This document shows positions 1 through 31,653 of a stretch of 64,000 bases of DNA, in pieces. The stretch spans positions 1 to 64,000 of the forward strand of contig NZ_BDBR01000020.1 in NCBI RefSeq assembly GCF_001613085.1, in the 5' to 3' direction. The notes under the pieces are model-generated. The model worked only from the letters and a program-made list of their open reading frames with translations, was not told the DNA's origin and made no database searches. The first letter of the stretch is position 1. Every line of letters begins with the position of its first letter. Both the position numbers and the translations under genes were made by a program. Origin of the DNA: Nocardia salmonicida NBRC 13393 (GTDB taxonomy: Bacteria > Actinomycetota > Actinomycetes > Mycobacteriales > Mycobacteriaceae).

Positions 1-22850
<22,850 letters not shown>

Positions 22851-23269
22851 CCCAAACCTCGCTTCCGGAACACCCAATCAGGCGCTCCCCGACGACACCG
22901 GAACGCGAGCGCCCACCTAACTACCAGCGTGGCGCCCGCGTCTCGGGTTCAGTTCTCGAATCAATCAGGCAAAATGTCCATTGGCACTATCTGTCGCCCG
23001 GGTCGGTCTCGTTACACAGCCGAGACCATGCACCTGACCGTCCGGCCGCCAGCGCCGGTCTACTCGTCGCAAACCATCGCACCAATCTACCGGTGTGGCC
23101 GCCCCGCAACCAACCACCTCCATAGCTCGCAAACATCGCCCCTGGTGGAGCCACTGCCCCACGTTTGCTGACGCTTGTCCGCGTTCTCACATCCCTGCCC
23201 GATCAGCGGTGCACCGCAGGAACTGAGTGATGGCTCACACCGATCGGTCTGCTGTCGCGGCAGCGGGTG
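22851..23269. promoter_or_regulatory. Leader/promoter region of NRPS1, non-coding
   Basis: This 419-bp stretch lies between the cobM stop and the NRPS1 start, both on the minus strand. Short ORFs here show no recognisable protein. It holds the GAGG ribosome site (22857-22860) and a 7-bp-arm inverted repeat, GGTCTCG...CGAGACC, at 23005-23027. I could not assign convincing -35/-10 boxes. It must contain the NRPS1 promoter unless cobM and NRPS1 are cotranscribed. Confidence 0.5.
23005..23027. repeat. Inverted repeat upstream of NRPS1
   Basis: Perfect 7-bp arms GGTCTCG / CGAGACC with a 9-base spacer, 155-177 bases upstream of the NRPS1 start. It could be an operator or a leader stem-loop. No T-run follows, so it does not look like an intrinsic terminator. 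Confidence 0.4.
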
Positions 23270-24013
23270 TTACCGGGTCCTGGCGGGGTCGTAGAGGTGC
23301 GACTGGGCGCAGTCGATGGCTGTGGACAGCGCGCGCCCGACCAGGATCACCGCGGCTTGACGGAGGTCGGCGGCCTCCACCTGGTCGGCGATGTCGGCCA
23401 GCGTGCCGCGCAGAACGAGTTGTTCGGGTTGGCTGGCGCGATAGACGACGGCGACCGGGCAGTCCGCACCGTATTCGGCGACCAGCTCCTCGGCCAGCCC
23501 CCTGATCCGGGTGATGGCGAGATGGAGGACGAGGGTCGCGCCGGTGGCGGCGAAGTTCCCCAGGGCCTCGCCCGCCGGCATCGCGGTGGAGCGGGCCTGG
23601 GTCCTGGTGAGCACGACCGACTGGACGACCTCGGGGACGGTCAGTTCGGTCCCTAGCGCCGCCGCGGCGGCCGCGTAGGCGGGGACGCCCGGGGTGATGT
23701 CCCACGGCACGTTGCGGGCATCGAGTCTGCGGGTCTGCTCGGTGAGGGCCGAGTAGAGGGAGGGATCGCCCGAGCACAGCCGCGCCACGTCACGGCCCGC
23801 CTCGGTAGCGCACACGAGATGGTCGATGATCTGGTCCAGGTTCAGATGCTGGGTGTCGATCATTTCGGTGTCGGGCGCGCAGTGCGCGAGGACCTCGGGG
23901 TCGAGGTAGGTGCCCGCGTAGAGGCAGACCGGACTGTCGCGTAGGAGCTCGACCGCTCGCACCGTGAGCAGGTCGGCGGCGCCGGGGCCTGCCCCGATGA
24001 AGTGCACAGTCAT
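23270..24013 (-). CDS. cobM: Precorrin-4 C11-methyltransferase
   Basis: Uses S-adenosylmethionine to methylate C-11 of precorrin-4 in aerobic cobalamin synthesis (cytoplasmic). The 247-aa protein is of normal family length. It shows the tetrapyrrole-methylase N-terminal glycine motif GAGPGAADLLT, YAGTYLDPEVL, the SGDPSLYSAL loop and TPGVPAYAAAAAALG, all in the order usual for CobM. An upstream in-frame ATG would add 13 unsupported residues; the chosen ATG at 24013 directly precedes TVHFIGAGPG. No other cob gene is in the window, so it stands apart from a pathway cluster. It is separated from the divergent lipoprotein gene by about 90 bp. Confidence 0.93.
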   Translation of the reverse strand: MTVHFIGAGPGAADLLTVRAVELLRDSPVCLYAGTYLDPEVLAHCAPDTEMIDTQHLNLDQIIDHLVCATEAGRDVARLCSGDPSLYSALTEQTRRLDARNVPWDITPGVPAYAAAAAALGTELTVPEVVQSVVLTRTQARSTAMPAGEALGNFAATGATLVLHLAITRIRGLAEELVAEYGADCPVAVVYRASQPEQLVLRGTLADIADQVEAADLRQAAVILVGRALSTAIDCAQSHLYDPARTR

Positions 24014-24105
24014 AGTCGGGAGTCTAGAAGTGCCCCCGAGACCGGGAGACAAGTAGGTTCTGTGTCGGATGGCAAGCGGCGGCGACGAGGAAACGGGGGT
24101 CCGCG

Positions 24106-24795
24106 ATGCGGGTTTCGAGTAGGTCCGGTGGGTTGCGCGGCGCGGGCGCTTGCGCGGTGGTGGTCGTGGCCGCCACGCTGGCGACGGGGTGCTCGGCCGA
24201 GAAGGTCGTCGGTAAGGCCACCGCTACCGCGGACAGCTTCGCCCCGTCCTCGGACAACCGTGACCCATCGCTCCGGATTCCCGGCGTCGTCGTCACCGAG
24301 ATCGCGCCGGGGCAGCAGCATGTGCGCCCGAACCAGCGAGTGGCCTACCCGTCGATTCCCCCGGTGGGCGGACCGCATGACGCGCAATGGGCGGCCTGCA
24401 CCGGTGTCGTCTATGCGAAGGCCCTGCGCACCGAGAACGCGGTGCACTCGATGGAGCACGGCGCGGTATGGATCGCCTACGACCCCGCGAAGGTGAGCCC
24501 GCAGGACCAGGCGGCGTTGAGCGCGAAGGTCACCGACAGGCAGTACACCCTGATGTCGCCCATCCCCGATATGGACCACCCGATCTCGTTGCAGTCGTGG
24601 GGCCATCAGCTCACCCTCGACGACGCCACCGACGAACGCATCGACCAGTTCATCGTGGCCCTCCGCGAAAACCCTTACACCACCCCGGAAGTCGGCGCGA
24701 CCTGCTCGTCTCCCCTCTTCGACCGCACCGATCCCCCACCGTACGACCCGACCCCACCGGGCCCCGACGCCGTTCCGATGTCGGGTATTCGGTGA
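24106..24795 (+). CDS. DUF3105 family lipoprotein
   Basis: A 229-aa protein with an N-terminal signal ending in a lipobox (LATGC, Cys about residue 29), so it is probably exported and lipid-anchored to the outer face of the membrane. The mature part matches the actinobacterial DUF3105 pattern: VAYPSIPPVGGPHD, then HSMEHGAVWIAYDP, TLMSPIPD and SLQSWGHQL. The His and Cys residues around MEHGA and WAACTGV are the most conserved positions. The tail is proline-rich. The function of the family is not established. It is monocistronic here; the downstream gene is convergent. Confidence 0.85.
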   Translation: MRVSSRSGGLRGAGACAVVVVAATLATGCSAEKVVGKATATADSFAPSSDNRDPSLRIPGVVVTEIAPGQQHVRPNQRVAYPSIPPVGGPHDAQWAACTGVVYAKALRTENAVHSMEHGAVWIAYDPAKVSPQDQAALSAKVTDRQYTLMSPIPDMDHPISLQSWGHQLTLDDATDERIDQFIVALRENPYTTPEVGATCSSPLFDRTDPPPYDPTPPGPDAVPMSGIR

Positions 24796-24967
24796 TCGGA
24801 CCAGAGCGGCGGACGACCATGGGGGTGGTGTTCCTTGCGGTGCTCACACGCGCCGCGCACGGATGGAACATGACTGCCCTCGGCGAAAATTCGAAAGGCG
24901 CGACCGTGCGAAAAATGGTCGATCCGGGCAAACAGTTCGTGCTGTCGAGTCGCTGGTCAGCGACGGC

Positions 24968-25393
24968 CTAACCGGTCATATCGAACTGCGCGATGATCTT
25001 GGTCGGCCGAACCCGGACCACGAGTTCACCTGCCACCCCATTGCGCTTGCCGAACTCCTCCGCCTTGTCCGGCCCCATGTACCGGGCGGCGATGGTGGTG
25101 GCCGTGCGCACCAGCTCGTCGAGGTCTTCGGACAGCGTGACCGTCCCCTGCACCTCGACCAGCCCATACGGCGGTTCCTCGAGATCGACGCACACCGCGA
25201 CGCGGGGATCACGCGCGAAAGCCCGCCCCTTGGCCGAGTTCTTGCCCGTATTGAAAACCAGCTCGTCACCTTCGACGATGAACCACACCGGCGTCACCAA
25301 CGGACGCCCATCCGCCGCCGCGAACGCCACCTTGCCCGTTCGCGTTCCGTAGGAAAGAAATTCGAGCACCTTGGGATCAGACAGAGAGGCCAT
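24968..25393 (-). CDS. PPOX-class F420-dependent oxidoreductase-like protein
   Basis: A 141-aa split-barrel flavin/deazaflavin-binding fold. Seen: SYGTRTGKVAFAAADGRPLV, TPVWFIVEGDELVFNTGKNS, AKGRAFARDPRVAVCVDLEEPPYGLVEVQG. These match the small PPOX proteins of actinobacteria that bind F420 (Rv2061-like). The substrate is not known. The open frame continues upstream over the regulator gene, but the codons there are only its antisense; ATG 25393 gives the family's usual N-terminus (MASLSDPKVLEFLSYG). It is convergent with the DUF3105 gene (172-bp gap with no clear terminator) and 59 bp downstream of the response-regulator gene on the same strand. Confidence 0.85.
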   Translation of the reverse strand: MASLSDPKVLEFLSYGTRTGKVAFAAADGRPLVTPVWFIVEGDELVFNTGKNSAKGRAFARDPRVAVCVDLEEPPYGLVEVQGTVTLSEDLDELVRTATTIAARYMGPDKAEEFGKRNGVAGELVVRVRPTKIIAQFDMTG

Positions 25394-25452
25394 GCACTCA
25401 GGGTAGACGCAGCGCCGGAGGTGACGGCGAAGGTGAAAGTGCATGTCGACGG

Positions 25453-26070
25453 TCAGATCGCACCGCTTTGTCGAGCGGTCGCGACGGCGGAGGTTCGGGA
25501 CTTGACGCCCAGTTTGGCGTAGATGTGGACGAGGTGGGACTTCACGGTGGTTTCGCTGAGGAACAGTTGTTTGGCGATGTCGCGGTTGGACAGGCCCGCG
25601 GCGACCAGGCGCAGGACTTCGACTTCGCGGGGGCTGAGGGTGGTGTCGGCTCGGCGGACTCTGGTCATCAGGCGGGAGGCGACGGTTGGGGAGAGAACGC
25701 TTTCGCCCGCGGCGGCGGCGCGGACTGCGGCGAGGAGTTCGGTGGGTGGGGTGTCCTTGAGGAGGTAGCCGACGGCGCCTGCTTCGATGGCGCCGAGGAT
25801 GTCGGCGTCGGTGTCGTAATTGGTGACGACGAGGACGTTCGGTGGGGTGGGAAGGGCGCGCAGGTCGGCGGTGGCGGAGGCGCCGGAGCGGCCGTCGCCG
25901 AAACGCAGGTCCATGAGGACGAGGTCGACGGGGGTCGCGGCGCAAAAAGCCACTGCCGCATCGGCATCCGCGACATCGCCGACGACGGTGATGTCGGCGG
26001 CGGCGTCGAGCAGCGCGCGAAGACCCGCGCGGACGATGGCGTGGTCGTCGGCGAGGAGAAGGCGGATCAT
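25453..26070 (-). CDS. NarL/LuxR-family response regulator
   Basis: A 205-aa DNA-binding response regulator. The receiver domain (1-120) has the acidic pair DD (8-9), phospho-acceptor Asp54 in VLMDLRF, and the Lys of LLKD. A LuxR helix-turn-helix follows (about 140-205: LSPREVEVLRLVAAGLSNRDIA, then SETTVKSHLVHIYAKLGV). Its ATG overlaps the TGA of the kinase gene (ATGA), so the two are translationally coupled. It probably controls the divergent ABC exporter and its own operon, which is the usual arrangement for this pairing; the target is inferred from position. Confidence 0.95.
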   Translation of the reverse strand: MIRLLLADDHAIVRAGLRALLDAAADITVVGDVADADAAVAFCAATPVDLVLMDLRFGDGRSGASATADLRALPTPPNVLVVTNYDTDADILGAIEAGAVGYLLKDTPPTELLAAVRAAAAGESVLSPTVASRLMTRVRRADTTLSPREVEVLRLVAAGLSNRDIAKQLFLSETTVKSHLVHIYAKLGVKSRTSAVATARQSGAI

Positions 26071-27287
26071 GAGGCGGATCCGAGCGGGAAGGACACCGTC
26101 ACGGCGGTATGGCCGGGTTCGGATTCGACGGTCATCGCACCGCCCTGTTGCTCGACGCGACTGCGCATGGCGGCGAGGCCGAACGCGCCGGATCGGGGGT
26201 GGCGCAACATGTCCGGTGCGATCCCGATCCCGTCGTCGACGATGTCCAAGTGCGCGTCGGTGTCGCCGTAGGTGAGGGTGACCCGCATGCGCGCGGCCTG
26301 CGCGTGCTGGACCACATTGGCCACCGCACTCTGCGCGATCCGCACCAGGGCGGCCTCGACCGGCATCGGCAGTCGTTCCGGTTCACCCTCGACGAGCAGT
26401 TGCGTGGTCAGTGTCGGCGACTGCGCGCGAAGGCAAATACGTTCCAGCGCTTCGGCGAGCGATTGTCCGTCCAGCGCGGCGGGCGACAATTCGTCGATGA
26501 GCCTTCGGGTTTCGGCCAGGTCTTCGGCGGCGGTCTCGCGTGCGAGCCGAATACGATCCAGCGCAGGATGATCCGGTGCGGCCTGCTCAGCGGCGTGCAG
26601 GAGTAGTTGGATGCTGCTCAACCCCTGGGCGACGGTGTCGTGGATTTCCTTGGCCAGGCGTTCGCGCTCGGCGAGCTTGCCCGCTGTTCGTTCCTGTTCC
26701 GCGAGAATCGCTCTGGTGCCGATCAATTCGTCGATCAACCGCTCCCGCTCGACCGCCTCACGATGCAGGGCCTGATAGCCGAGCCCGATCCCGATCGCCA
26801 CCAACGCGCCGAGAACCGGCCCCACCACCGCACCCGCGGACCAACCACGATGCGCCGCGAACCCGAGTACACCGACCGCCGTCGCCGAGACCACCGCGAC
26901 CAGACTCCACGGCCGTGGCAGCAGGTGCAGGTAGACGAAGAACAGCCCGAAGGCGAGATAGACCGCATCAGGAGTGAGCGCGAGCAAGACCAGCCACAAC
27001 ACGGTCAACGCCGCCAGCCACACCCACACCGCCCCATCGGGAACCGTCCGCGAACGCGAGCGAGGAAACTCGGTCCCCGCGAAATAGACCAGCAACCACA
27101 CCACCGTCAGCGCGACCACCGCGATTCCGTGACCGCCGCCGTCGGGCAGCAACGCACGCACCGCGACCACCACCGCCAGCACCGTCACCAGCACATGCAG
27201 GCCGAGGCGCAGAGTGGTGACCACCGGGGTCAGGGGGGACGAGTGCACGTCGACCAGCTTATGTGCGGCAACCACACGGGCATCCAT
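26067..27287 (-). CDS. Membrane sensor histidine kinase (HisKA_3 type)
   Basis: A 406-aa kinase. Several hydrophobic helices fill residues 25-170 and a short coiled stretch follows. The dimerization/phospho-acceptor box is LAKEIHDTVAQGL with His216. The HATPase domain has a degenerate N box (SAVANVVQHAQA) and the G box DDGIGIAPDML with GAFGLAAMRSRVEQQGG. There is no large extracellular sensor loop, so it may sense membrane or envelope state. The open frame runs 201 codons further upstream, but that part is antisense to the permease; ATG 27287 sits in the divergent intergenic region. It is partnered by the overlapping response-regulator gene. Confidence 0.92.
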   Translation of the reverse strand: MDARVVAAHKLVDVHSSPLTPVVTTLRLGLHVLVTVLAVVVAVRALLPDGGGHGIAVVALTVVWLLVYFAGTEFPRSRSRTVPDGAVWVWLAALTVLWLVLLALTPDAVYLAFGLFFVYLHLLPRPWSLVAVVSATAVGVLGFAAHRGWSAGAVVGPVLGALVAIGIGLGYQALHREAVERERLIDELIGTRAILAEQERTAGKLAERERLAKEIHDTVAQGLSSIQLLLHAAEQAAPDHPALDRIRLARETAAEDLAETRRLIDELSPAALDGQSLAEALERICLRAQSPTLTTQLLVEGEPERLPMPVEAALVRIAQSAVANVVQHAQAARMRVTLTYGDTDAHLDIVDDGIGIAPDMLRHPRSGAFGLAAMRSRVEQQGGAMTVESEPGHTAVTVSFPLGSAS

Positions 27288-27297
27288 CGAAAGATGT

Positions 27298-27329
27298 AAA
27301 CGCCGCCAGACCTTGGATGGACGGCGTTT
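27298..27329. promoter_or_regulatory. Inverted repeat between two-component system and ABC exporter
   Basis: Perfect 8-bp arms AAACGCCG / CGGCGTTT separated by 16 bases, in the 91-bp gap between the divergent kinase and permease genes. Symmetry and position fit a binding site for the adjacent LuxR-type regulator. This is an inference; a leader hairpin is the alternative. Confidence 0.5.
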
Positions 27330-27378
27330 CGTGCGCCGGTGCGATGGCGTCGGCAGTCGAGATCGACAGAGTGGAGTC

Positions 27379-28419
27379 ATGTTCGTCGCACTCCGAGATC
27401 TCCGAGCCGCCCGTGGCCGCTTCCTGCTCATCACCACCGTCGTGCTGTTGGTGGCGGTGCTGGTGAGCTTCCTCAGCGGTCTCACCGCCGGGCTCGCACA
27501 CCAGAACATCTCCGCGGTCCAGGGCATCGACGCCGACCAGGTGGTTTTCGCCGAGACCGGGGCCGATCCATCCTTCGACTCGTCGGTTCTCACCGAGCAG
27601 CAGATCGCACAGTGGCAATCGGCGGACGCGACCCCGATCGGCATCTCACGCACGAGGGCCGAGCACGCCGGCGCCAGCCCGACGCAGGTCGCGTTGTTCG
27701 GCGGCGACCCGTCGGCATTCAGCAATCGCCCTGCTACCGCACCCGGCGCCGTGGTGCTGAGTTCGGCGGCGGCTCGTGAGCTGTCGGCGGGTACCGGTGA
27801 CGTTGTGCTGCTGGCGGGCCACGAGTTCACCGTCGCCGACGTCGCCGGTGACGAGTGGTACAGCCATACCCCCGTGATCTGGACGAGCATGCAGGACTGG
27901 CAGGCAGCCAGCCCGCGCGCCGGTGCCGCGACCGTGCTCGCGGTGACCGGCGATGTCCCCGGCGGCCTCGACGCCGAAGCCGGAACGCACTCGCTGCCCG
28001 CCGAGGATGCCGTCCAGGCGATCGGCTCCTACCAGGCCGAGAACAGTTCACTCACCCTGATGACGGTGCTGCTGTTCGCCATCTCGGCGCTGGTGATCGG
28101 GGCTTTCTTCACGGTCTGGACCGTGCAGCGCCAACCCGACATCGCCACCTTGAAGGCGCTCGGCGCGACCACCGGCTCATTGGTTCGCGATGCCCTCGCC
28201 CAAGCCGCGATCGTCCTGACCGCGGGCGTCACGGCGGGCCTGGCGATCACCGCCCTCGCCTCGCTGTTCCTCGGCGAGGCAATGCCTTTCGTGCTCAGCC
28301 CCGCGACGACCCTGGTCCCCGCGCTGGCCTTGATCATCCTCGGTCTCGTCGGCGCCGCTGTCGCCCTGCGCTTCCTGTTCACCACCGACCCGCTGACCGC
28401 GCTCGGCGCGACCCGCTGA
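27379..28419 (+). CDS. FtsX/MacB-like ABC transporter permease
   Basis: A 346-aa membrane protein with one N-terminal helix (about 15-37), a large external domain, and three C-terminal helices (about 230-345). This is the single-unit FtsX layout. VQRQPDIATLKALGAT is the typical coupling loop after the second helix. Start: ATG 27379 is chosen because the longer frame (from 27214) would overlap the divergent kinase gene and adds no family-like residues; GGAG lies just upstream (27373-27376). It forms an exporter with the ATPase encoded next. Its substrate is unknown; FtsX-type systems act on peptides, lipids or cell-wall enzymes. Confidence 0.9.
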   Translation: MFVALRDLRAARGRFLLITTVVLLVAVLVSFLSGLTAGLAHQNISAVQGIDADQVVFAETGADPSFDSSVLTEQQIAQWQSADATPIGISRTRAEHAGASPTQVALFGGDPSAFSNRPATAPGAVVLSSAAARELSAGTGDVVLLAGHEFTVADVAGDEWYSHTPVIWTSMQDWQAASPRAGAATVLAVTGDVPGGLDAEAGTHSLPAEDAVQAIGSYQAENSSLTLMTVLLFAISALVIGAFFTVWTVQRQPDIATLKALGATTGSLVRDALAQAAIVLTAGVTAGLAITALASLFLGEAMPFVLSPATTLVPALALIILGLVGAAVALRFLFTTDPLTALGATR

Positions 28420-28504
28420 CGAACCCATGACGACCGTCGCCCGCACCGACGCCGTAGTCGCGTCGCCGATCCGGTGCACCACGCGACCAACCGAAGGATC
28501 CACC

Positions 28505-29215
28505 GTGGCAATCACTCTTACCGACGTAACCCTCACCTACCCCGACGGCGCCGACCGTCTCACCGCCCTCGACCGCGTGAACATGCACGTCCCCGGCGGC
28601 ACCATCGCCGCGGTGACCGGCGCGTCCGGATCAGGAAAGTCGAGCCTGCTCGCCGTCGCCGCGACCCTGATCCGGCCCGACTCGGGCACGGTTGTGCTCG
28701 AAACCGATTCGGCCACTACAGATCTGGCTACGCTGAGCCGCCGAGCCGCCGCCTCGGCTCGCCGGACCTCGATGGGCATCGTCTTCCAGCAACCGAATCT
28801 CATCCCGTCGCTCACCGCCGTCGAGCAGCTGGAAGTGACCGCCCACCTCGGCGGACCGAAGCGAGCATCGCGTAGTGAAACCAATTCCCGCGCAAAGGAA
28901 CTACTCGAAGCGGTAGGTCTGGCCGAACAGGCTCACAAACGTCCCGCCCAGCTCTCCGGCGGCCAACGCCAGCGCGTCAACATCGCCCGAGCCCTGATGA
29001 ACGACCCCGCCCTGCTCGTGGTCGACGAACCGACCAGCGCGCTGGATTCCGAACGCGGCGCCGCGATCATCGCCCTGATCACCACCATCGCCCGCGAACA
29101 CCGCGCCGCCACCATCCTGGTCACCCATGACCCGACCCACCTGCACCGCATGGACGCGGTCTACCGCATGACAGACGGCCGCCTCACCGACGTCGCCGTC
29201 CCCGCGCCTGCCTGA
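28505..29215 (+). CDS. ABC transporter ATP-binding protein (LolD/MacB-like)
   Basis: The energy-providing subunit for the permease just upstream. Seen: Walker A GASGSGKSS, Q-loop FQQPNLIPS, signature LSGGQRQRV, Walker B LLVVDEPT with DSERG, and switch His in LVTHD. At 236 aa it is of normal length. GTG 28505 is chosen because AAGGA lies 6 nt before it and the protein then begins VAITLTDVTL as in relatives. An ATG at 28427 in the same frame would add 26 residues without similarity and is the alternative start. Confidence 0.92.
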   Translation: MAITLTDVTLTYPDGADRLTALDRVNMHVPGGTIAAVTGASGSGKSSLLAVAATLIRPDSGTVVLETDSATTDLATLSRRAAASARRTSMGIVFQQPNLIPSLTAVEQLEVTAHLGGPKRASRSETNSRAKELLEAVGLAEQAHKRPAQLSGGQRQRVNIARALMNDPALLVVDEPTSALDSERGAAIIALITTIAREHRAATILVTHDPTHLHRMDAVYRMTDGRLTDVAVPAPA

Positions 29216-29249
29216 CGCCTGACCGTCCGCCACCGGGCAGACTGGGCCC

Positions 29250-29681
29250 ATGAGCGATCCGAGGCATCTCATCGTGGTGGATGCGGCCAATGTCATCGGC
29301 TCGCGCCCCAACGGTTGGTGGAAGGACCGCGCGGGCGCCGCGCGCAGGCTTCTCTCCGACCTGGCGAACCTGACAACCCGCCTGCCCGAGACCACCGCGG
29401 TCACCGTCGTCCTCGAAGGCGCGGCCAAAGCCGCCGCCGACGGCGCCGAGCCCTCCGCGCCGCGGCTGAAGGTGGTCCTCGCCGACCGCTCGGGTGACGA
29501 CAAGATCGTCGACGTGGTCGCCGAGCCCGATTCCCACGAACAGATCACCGTCGTCACCGCCGACCGCGAACTCCGCACCAGAGTCCAAGCCCATGGCGCC
29601 CAAACCGTCGGCCCCGGCTGGCTCTGGAACCGGATCGAGGCTTCACCCGCTTCGGGTGAGGACAGGACCGAGTCGGGCTGA
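29250..29681 (+). CDS. NYN-domain (PIN-like) putative RNA-binding/nuclease protein
   Basis: A 143-aa protein. The N-terminal strand HLIVVDAANVIGSRP carries the first conserved Asp and the Asn of NYN domains, followed by NGWWKDRAGAA. Acidic SGDDKIVDVV and VVTADRELRTRV supply the other likely metal-binding Asp residues. The fold is that of YacP-like nucleases; activity and target are not established. It begins 34 bp after the ABC ATPase gene, possibly in the same transcript. Confidence 0.8.
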   Translation: MSDPRHLIVVDAANVIGSRPNGWWKDRAGAARRLLSDLANLTTRLPETTAVTVVLEGAAKAAADGAEPSAPRLKVVLADRSGDDKIVDVVAEPDSHEQITVVTADRELRTRVQAHGAQTVGPGWLWNRIEASPASGEDRTESG

Positions 29682-29728
29682 CAGGCTGACTTCGCTCCTC
29701 ATCGTGGGGATTCGGTCATGGAGGTGTG

Positions 29729-31039
29729 ATGGCGGATACGCATGCCCCGGACGTCGATCCGGTTGCGGTCATGCGCTCCAAGCGGTACCTCGTGGCTCTA
29801 CTGCTGGCGGCGGCTCTGGGCATACCGATCTCTTTGGTCGCGTATGGCTTCCTGGCCGCGGTAACGAAGATCCAGCAGTTCCTCTTCAGCGACCTCCCGG
29901 GTGACGTCTTCTCCGGTGGCACGCCATCATGGTGGCCGCTGCCCTGGTTGGTGCTCTGCGGCGTGTTGACCGGGGCGACCATCCGCTATCTGCCAGGCAA
30001 CGCCGGTCACTCTCCGGCATTCGGGTTCCACGCCGGAGGCACGCCGGTCGACAAGGAATTGCCGGGCATCATCCTGGCGGCACTGGCCACGCTCAGCCTG
30101 GGTGCCGTTCTCGGTCCGGAGGCCCCGCTGATCGCGATCGGCGGCGGACTCGCAGTGCTCACGGTGCACCTGCTGAAGAAGGACGCGCCTCCGATGGCGC
30201 TGGTGATCATGGCGTCGGCGGGCAGCTTCACCGCCATCAGCACCCTGTTCGGCTCCCCGATCCTGGCTGCGTTCCTGATCATGGAAGCCGCCGGAATCGG
30301 CGGCGCGACGCTGAGTCTCGTCGCGGTACCGGGACTGCTCGCCTCCGGTATCGGCGCCGTCGTCTTCGTCGGACTCGACAGTCTCACCGGACTCGGCACG
30401 TTCTCCCTCGCGCTGACATCCGTTCCGGCGGCGGTGAACCCCACTGTGGCCACGATGTGCTGGGCTGTCGTCGTCGGTGCGATCGCGGCGCTCCTCGGCT
30501 GGGCGATCCGCTGGGGCGGGCTGGCACTTCGACCGCTCGTACACACCCATCGCATCCTCGTGACGGCAATGCTCGGGTTGCTCGTCGGTCTTACCGCCAC
30601 CGCCTACCAGCTGATTTCCGGGAACAGCTTCAACCAGGTGTTGTTCTCCGGGCAGGACGCCCTACCCGAACTCGTCGCCCACGCCGCCGACTATTCCGTG
30701 GGTGTCCTGCTTCTGCTCGGTCTCTGCAAAACGGTTGCCTATTCGATTTCGTTGAGTGCGTTTCGTGGTGGACCGGTCTTCCCGTCGATCTTCATCGGCG
30801 CCGTTCTCGGCATCGCGATGAGCGGACTGCCGGGCATGAGTATGGGCCCGGCGATCGCGATGGGCATCGGGGCGATGTGCGCGGTGATGCTGCGCCTCCC
30901 GTTGACCTCAGCGCTGCTGGGTGTTCTGCTGCTCGGTACCGACGGCATCTCGGTGACCCCCCAGGTGGTCGTCGCTGTGGCCGTGGCCTTTGTCCTGATC
31001 AATGTCCTGCCGACAACGCCGCCAAAGCCATCTGCCTGA
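29729..31039 (+). CDS. ClC-family chloride channel / H+-Cl- antiporter
   Basis: A 436-aa integral membrane protein with about ten hydrophobic helices. The family's ion-pathway motifs are present in modified form: GHSPAFGF (GSGIP region), GAVLGPEAPLIAIGGG (GxEGP region, with the Glu kept), FGSPILAAFLIMEA, and GGPVFPSIFIGAVLG. It probably moves chloride across the cytoplasmic membrane; channel or antiporter mode cannot be told from sequence alone. ATG 29729 has GGAGG at 29720-29724; a GTG one codon earlier is too close to it. The 3' end overlaps the convergent TetR gene by 41 bp. Confidence 0.9.
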   Translation: MADTHAPDVDPVAVMRSKRYLVALLLAAALGIPISLVAYGFLAAVTKIQQFLFSDLPGDVFSGGTPSWWPLPWLVLCGVLTGATIRYLPGNAGHSPAFGFHAGGTPVDKELPGIILAALATLSLGAVLGPEAPLIAIGGGLAVLTVHLLKKDAPPMALVIMASAGSFTAISTLFGSPILAAFLIMEAAGIGGATLSLVAVPGLLASGIGAVVFVGLDSLTGLGTFSLALTSVPAAVNPTVATMCWAVVVGAIAALLGWAIRWGGLALRPLVHTHRILVTAMLGLLVGLTATAYQLISGNSFNQVLFSGQDALPELVAHAADYSVGVLLLLGLCKTVAYSISLSAFRGGPVFPSIFIGAVLGIAMSGLPGMSMGPAIAMGIGAMCAVMLRLPLTSALLGVLLLGTDGISVTPQVVVAVAVAFVLINVLPTTPPKPSA

Positions 31040-31601
31040 GCACCGGACGGGCCCGCGAAGCGCTCGCCGCCGACGCGCTGTGCGGGGTGGAGTTGATCAG
31101 GCCGAAGGCGGCGTGGGCCTGAATACGGGCGGCTTCCTCGGGGAGACCGGGGTTCAGTTCGCGCAGGACGCCCACCCAGATCTCGACGTATTGACGCTGG
31201 GTGCGGCGCAGGATCCGGCGGTCGTTGGCGGGCACATTGTCGAGGTCGCGGTCCTGGATGCGGATGAGTTCGGGATTACCGAAGGCGAAGTCGAGGTGGA
31301 AGTCGACCAGGGCCGTCAGCGCCGAGGCGGCCGACGGCGATTCGTCGACGACGGCGCGACCGCCCGAGAGCAGGCGCTCACTGATGCCGACCAGGAGTTC
31401 GACCAGCAGCGCCTCTTTGTTCGCGAAGTGACGGTAGACGGCGGGGCCGCTGATGCCGACCGCCGCGCCGAGGTCGTCCAGACGCACGCCGAAGAAGCCG
31501 CGGTCGGCGATGAGACGGGCGCCCGCGGCGAGCAGCTGTTCGCGACGCTGAGCTTTGAGCTGCTCGCGCCGGGTCACCTGGACAGGCTCGCTAGTCGACA
31601 T
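30999..31601 (-). CDS. TetR-family regulator of the branched-chain catabolic operon (BkaR-like)
   Basis: A 200-aa repressor. Its N-terminal helix-turn-helix (about 20-65) contains IADRGFFGVRLDDLGAAVGI and GPAVYRHFANKEALL; the C-terminal half is an all-helical ligand domain with LINSTPHS near the end. It is divergent from the carboxylase operon with an 79-bp gap carrying two GTTA-N8-TAAC palindromes, the likely operators. By synteny it corresponds to Rv2506 of M. tuberculosis, described as a branched-chain keto-acid regulator. The ligand is inferred to be a branched-chain acyl-CoA or acid. Confidence 0.85.
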   Translation of the reverse strand: MSTSEPVQVTRREQLKAQRREQLLAAGARLIADRGFFGVRLDDLGAAVGISGPAVYRHFANKEALLVELLVGISERLLSGGRAVVDESPSAASALTALVDFHLDFAFGNPELIRIQDRDLDNVPANDRRILRRTQRQYVEIWVGVLRELNPGLPEEAARIQAHAAFGLINSTPHSASAASASRARPVLRQMALAALSAGH

Positions 31602-31626
31602 TGTGGCCGCCCCCTCTGGACAACTT

Positions 31627-31644
31627 GGTTAGTGAAGATTAACC
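31627..31644. promoter_or_regulatory. Operator-like palindrome 1
   Basis: GGTTA-N8-TAACC, a perfect inverted repeat midway between the divergent TetR gene and the carboxylase operon. Its core GTTA-N8-TAAC recurs 26 bp further on. Confidence 0.6.
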
Positions 31645-31653
31645 TGAATTTCA

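Noticed and set aside
24796..24967. Possible terminator between convergent DUF3105 and PPOX genes
   Set aside because: Only 4-bp stems without a T-run could be found.
27290..27890. Upstream extension of the histidine kinase frame
   Set aside because: It runs antisense through the permease gene and has no kinase-like sequence; ATG 27287 is a better start.
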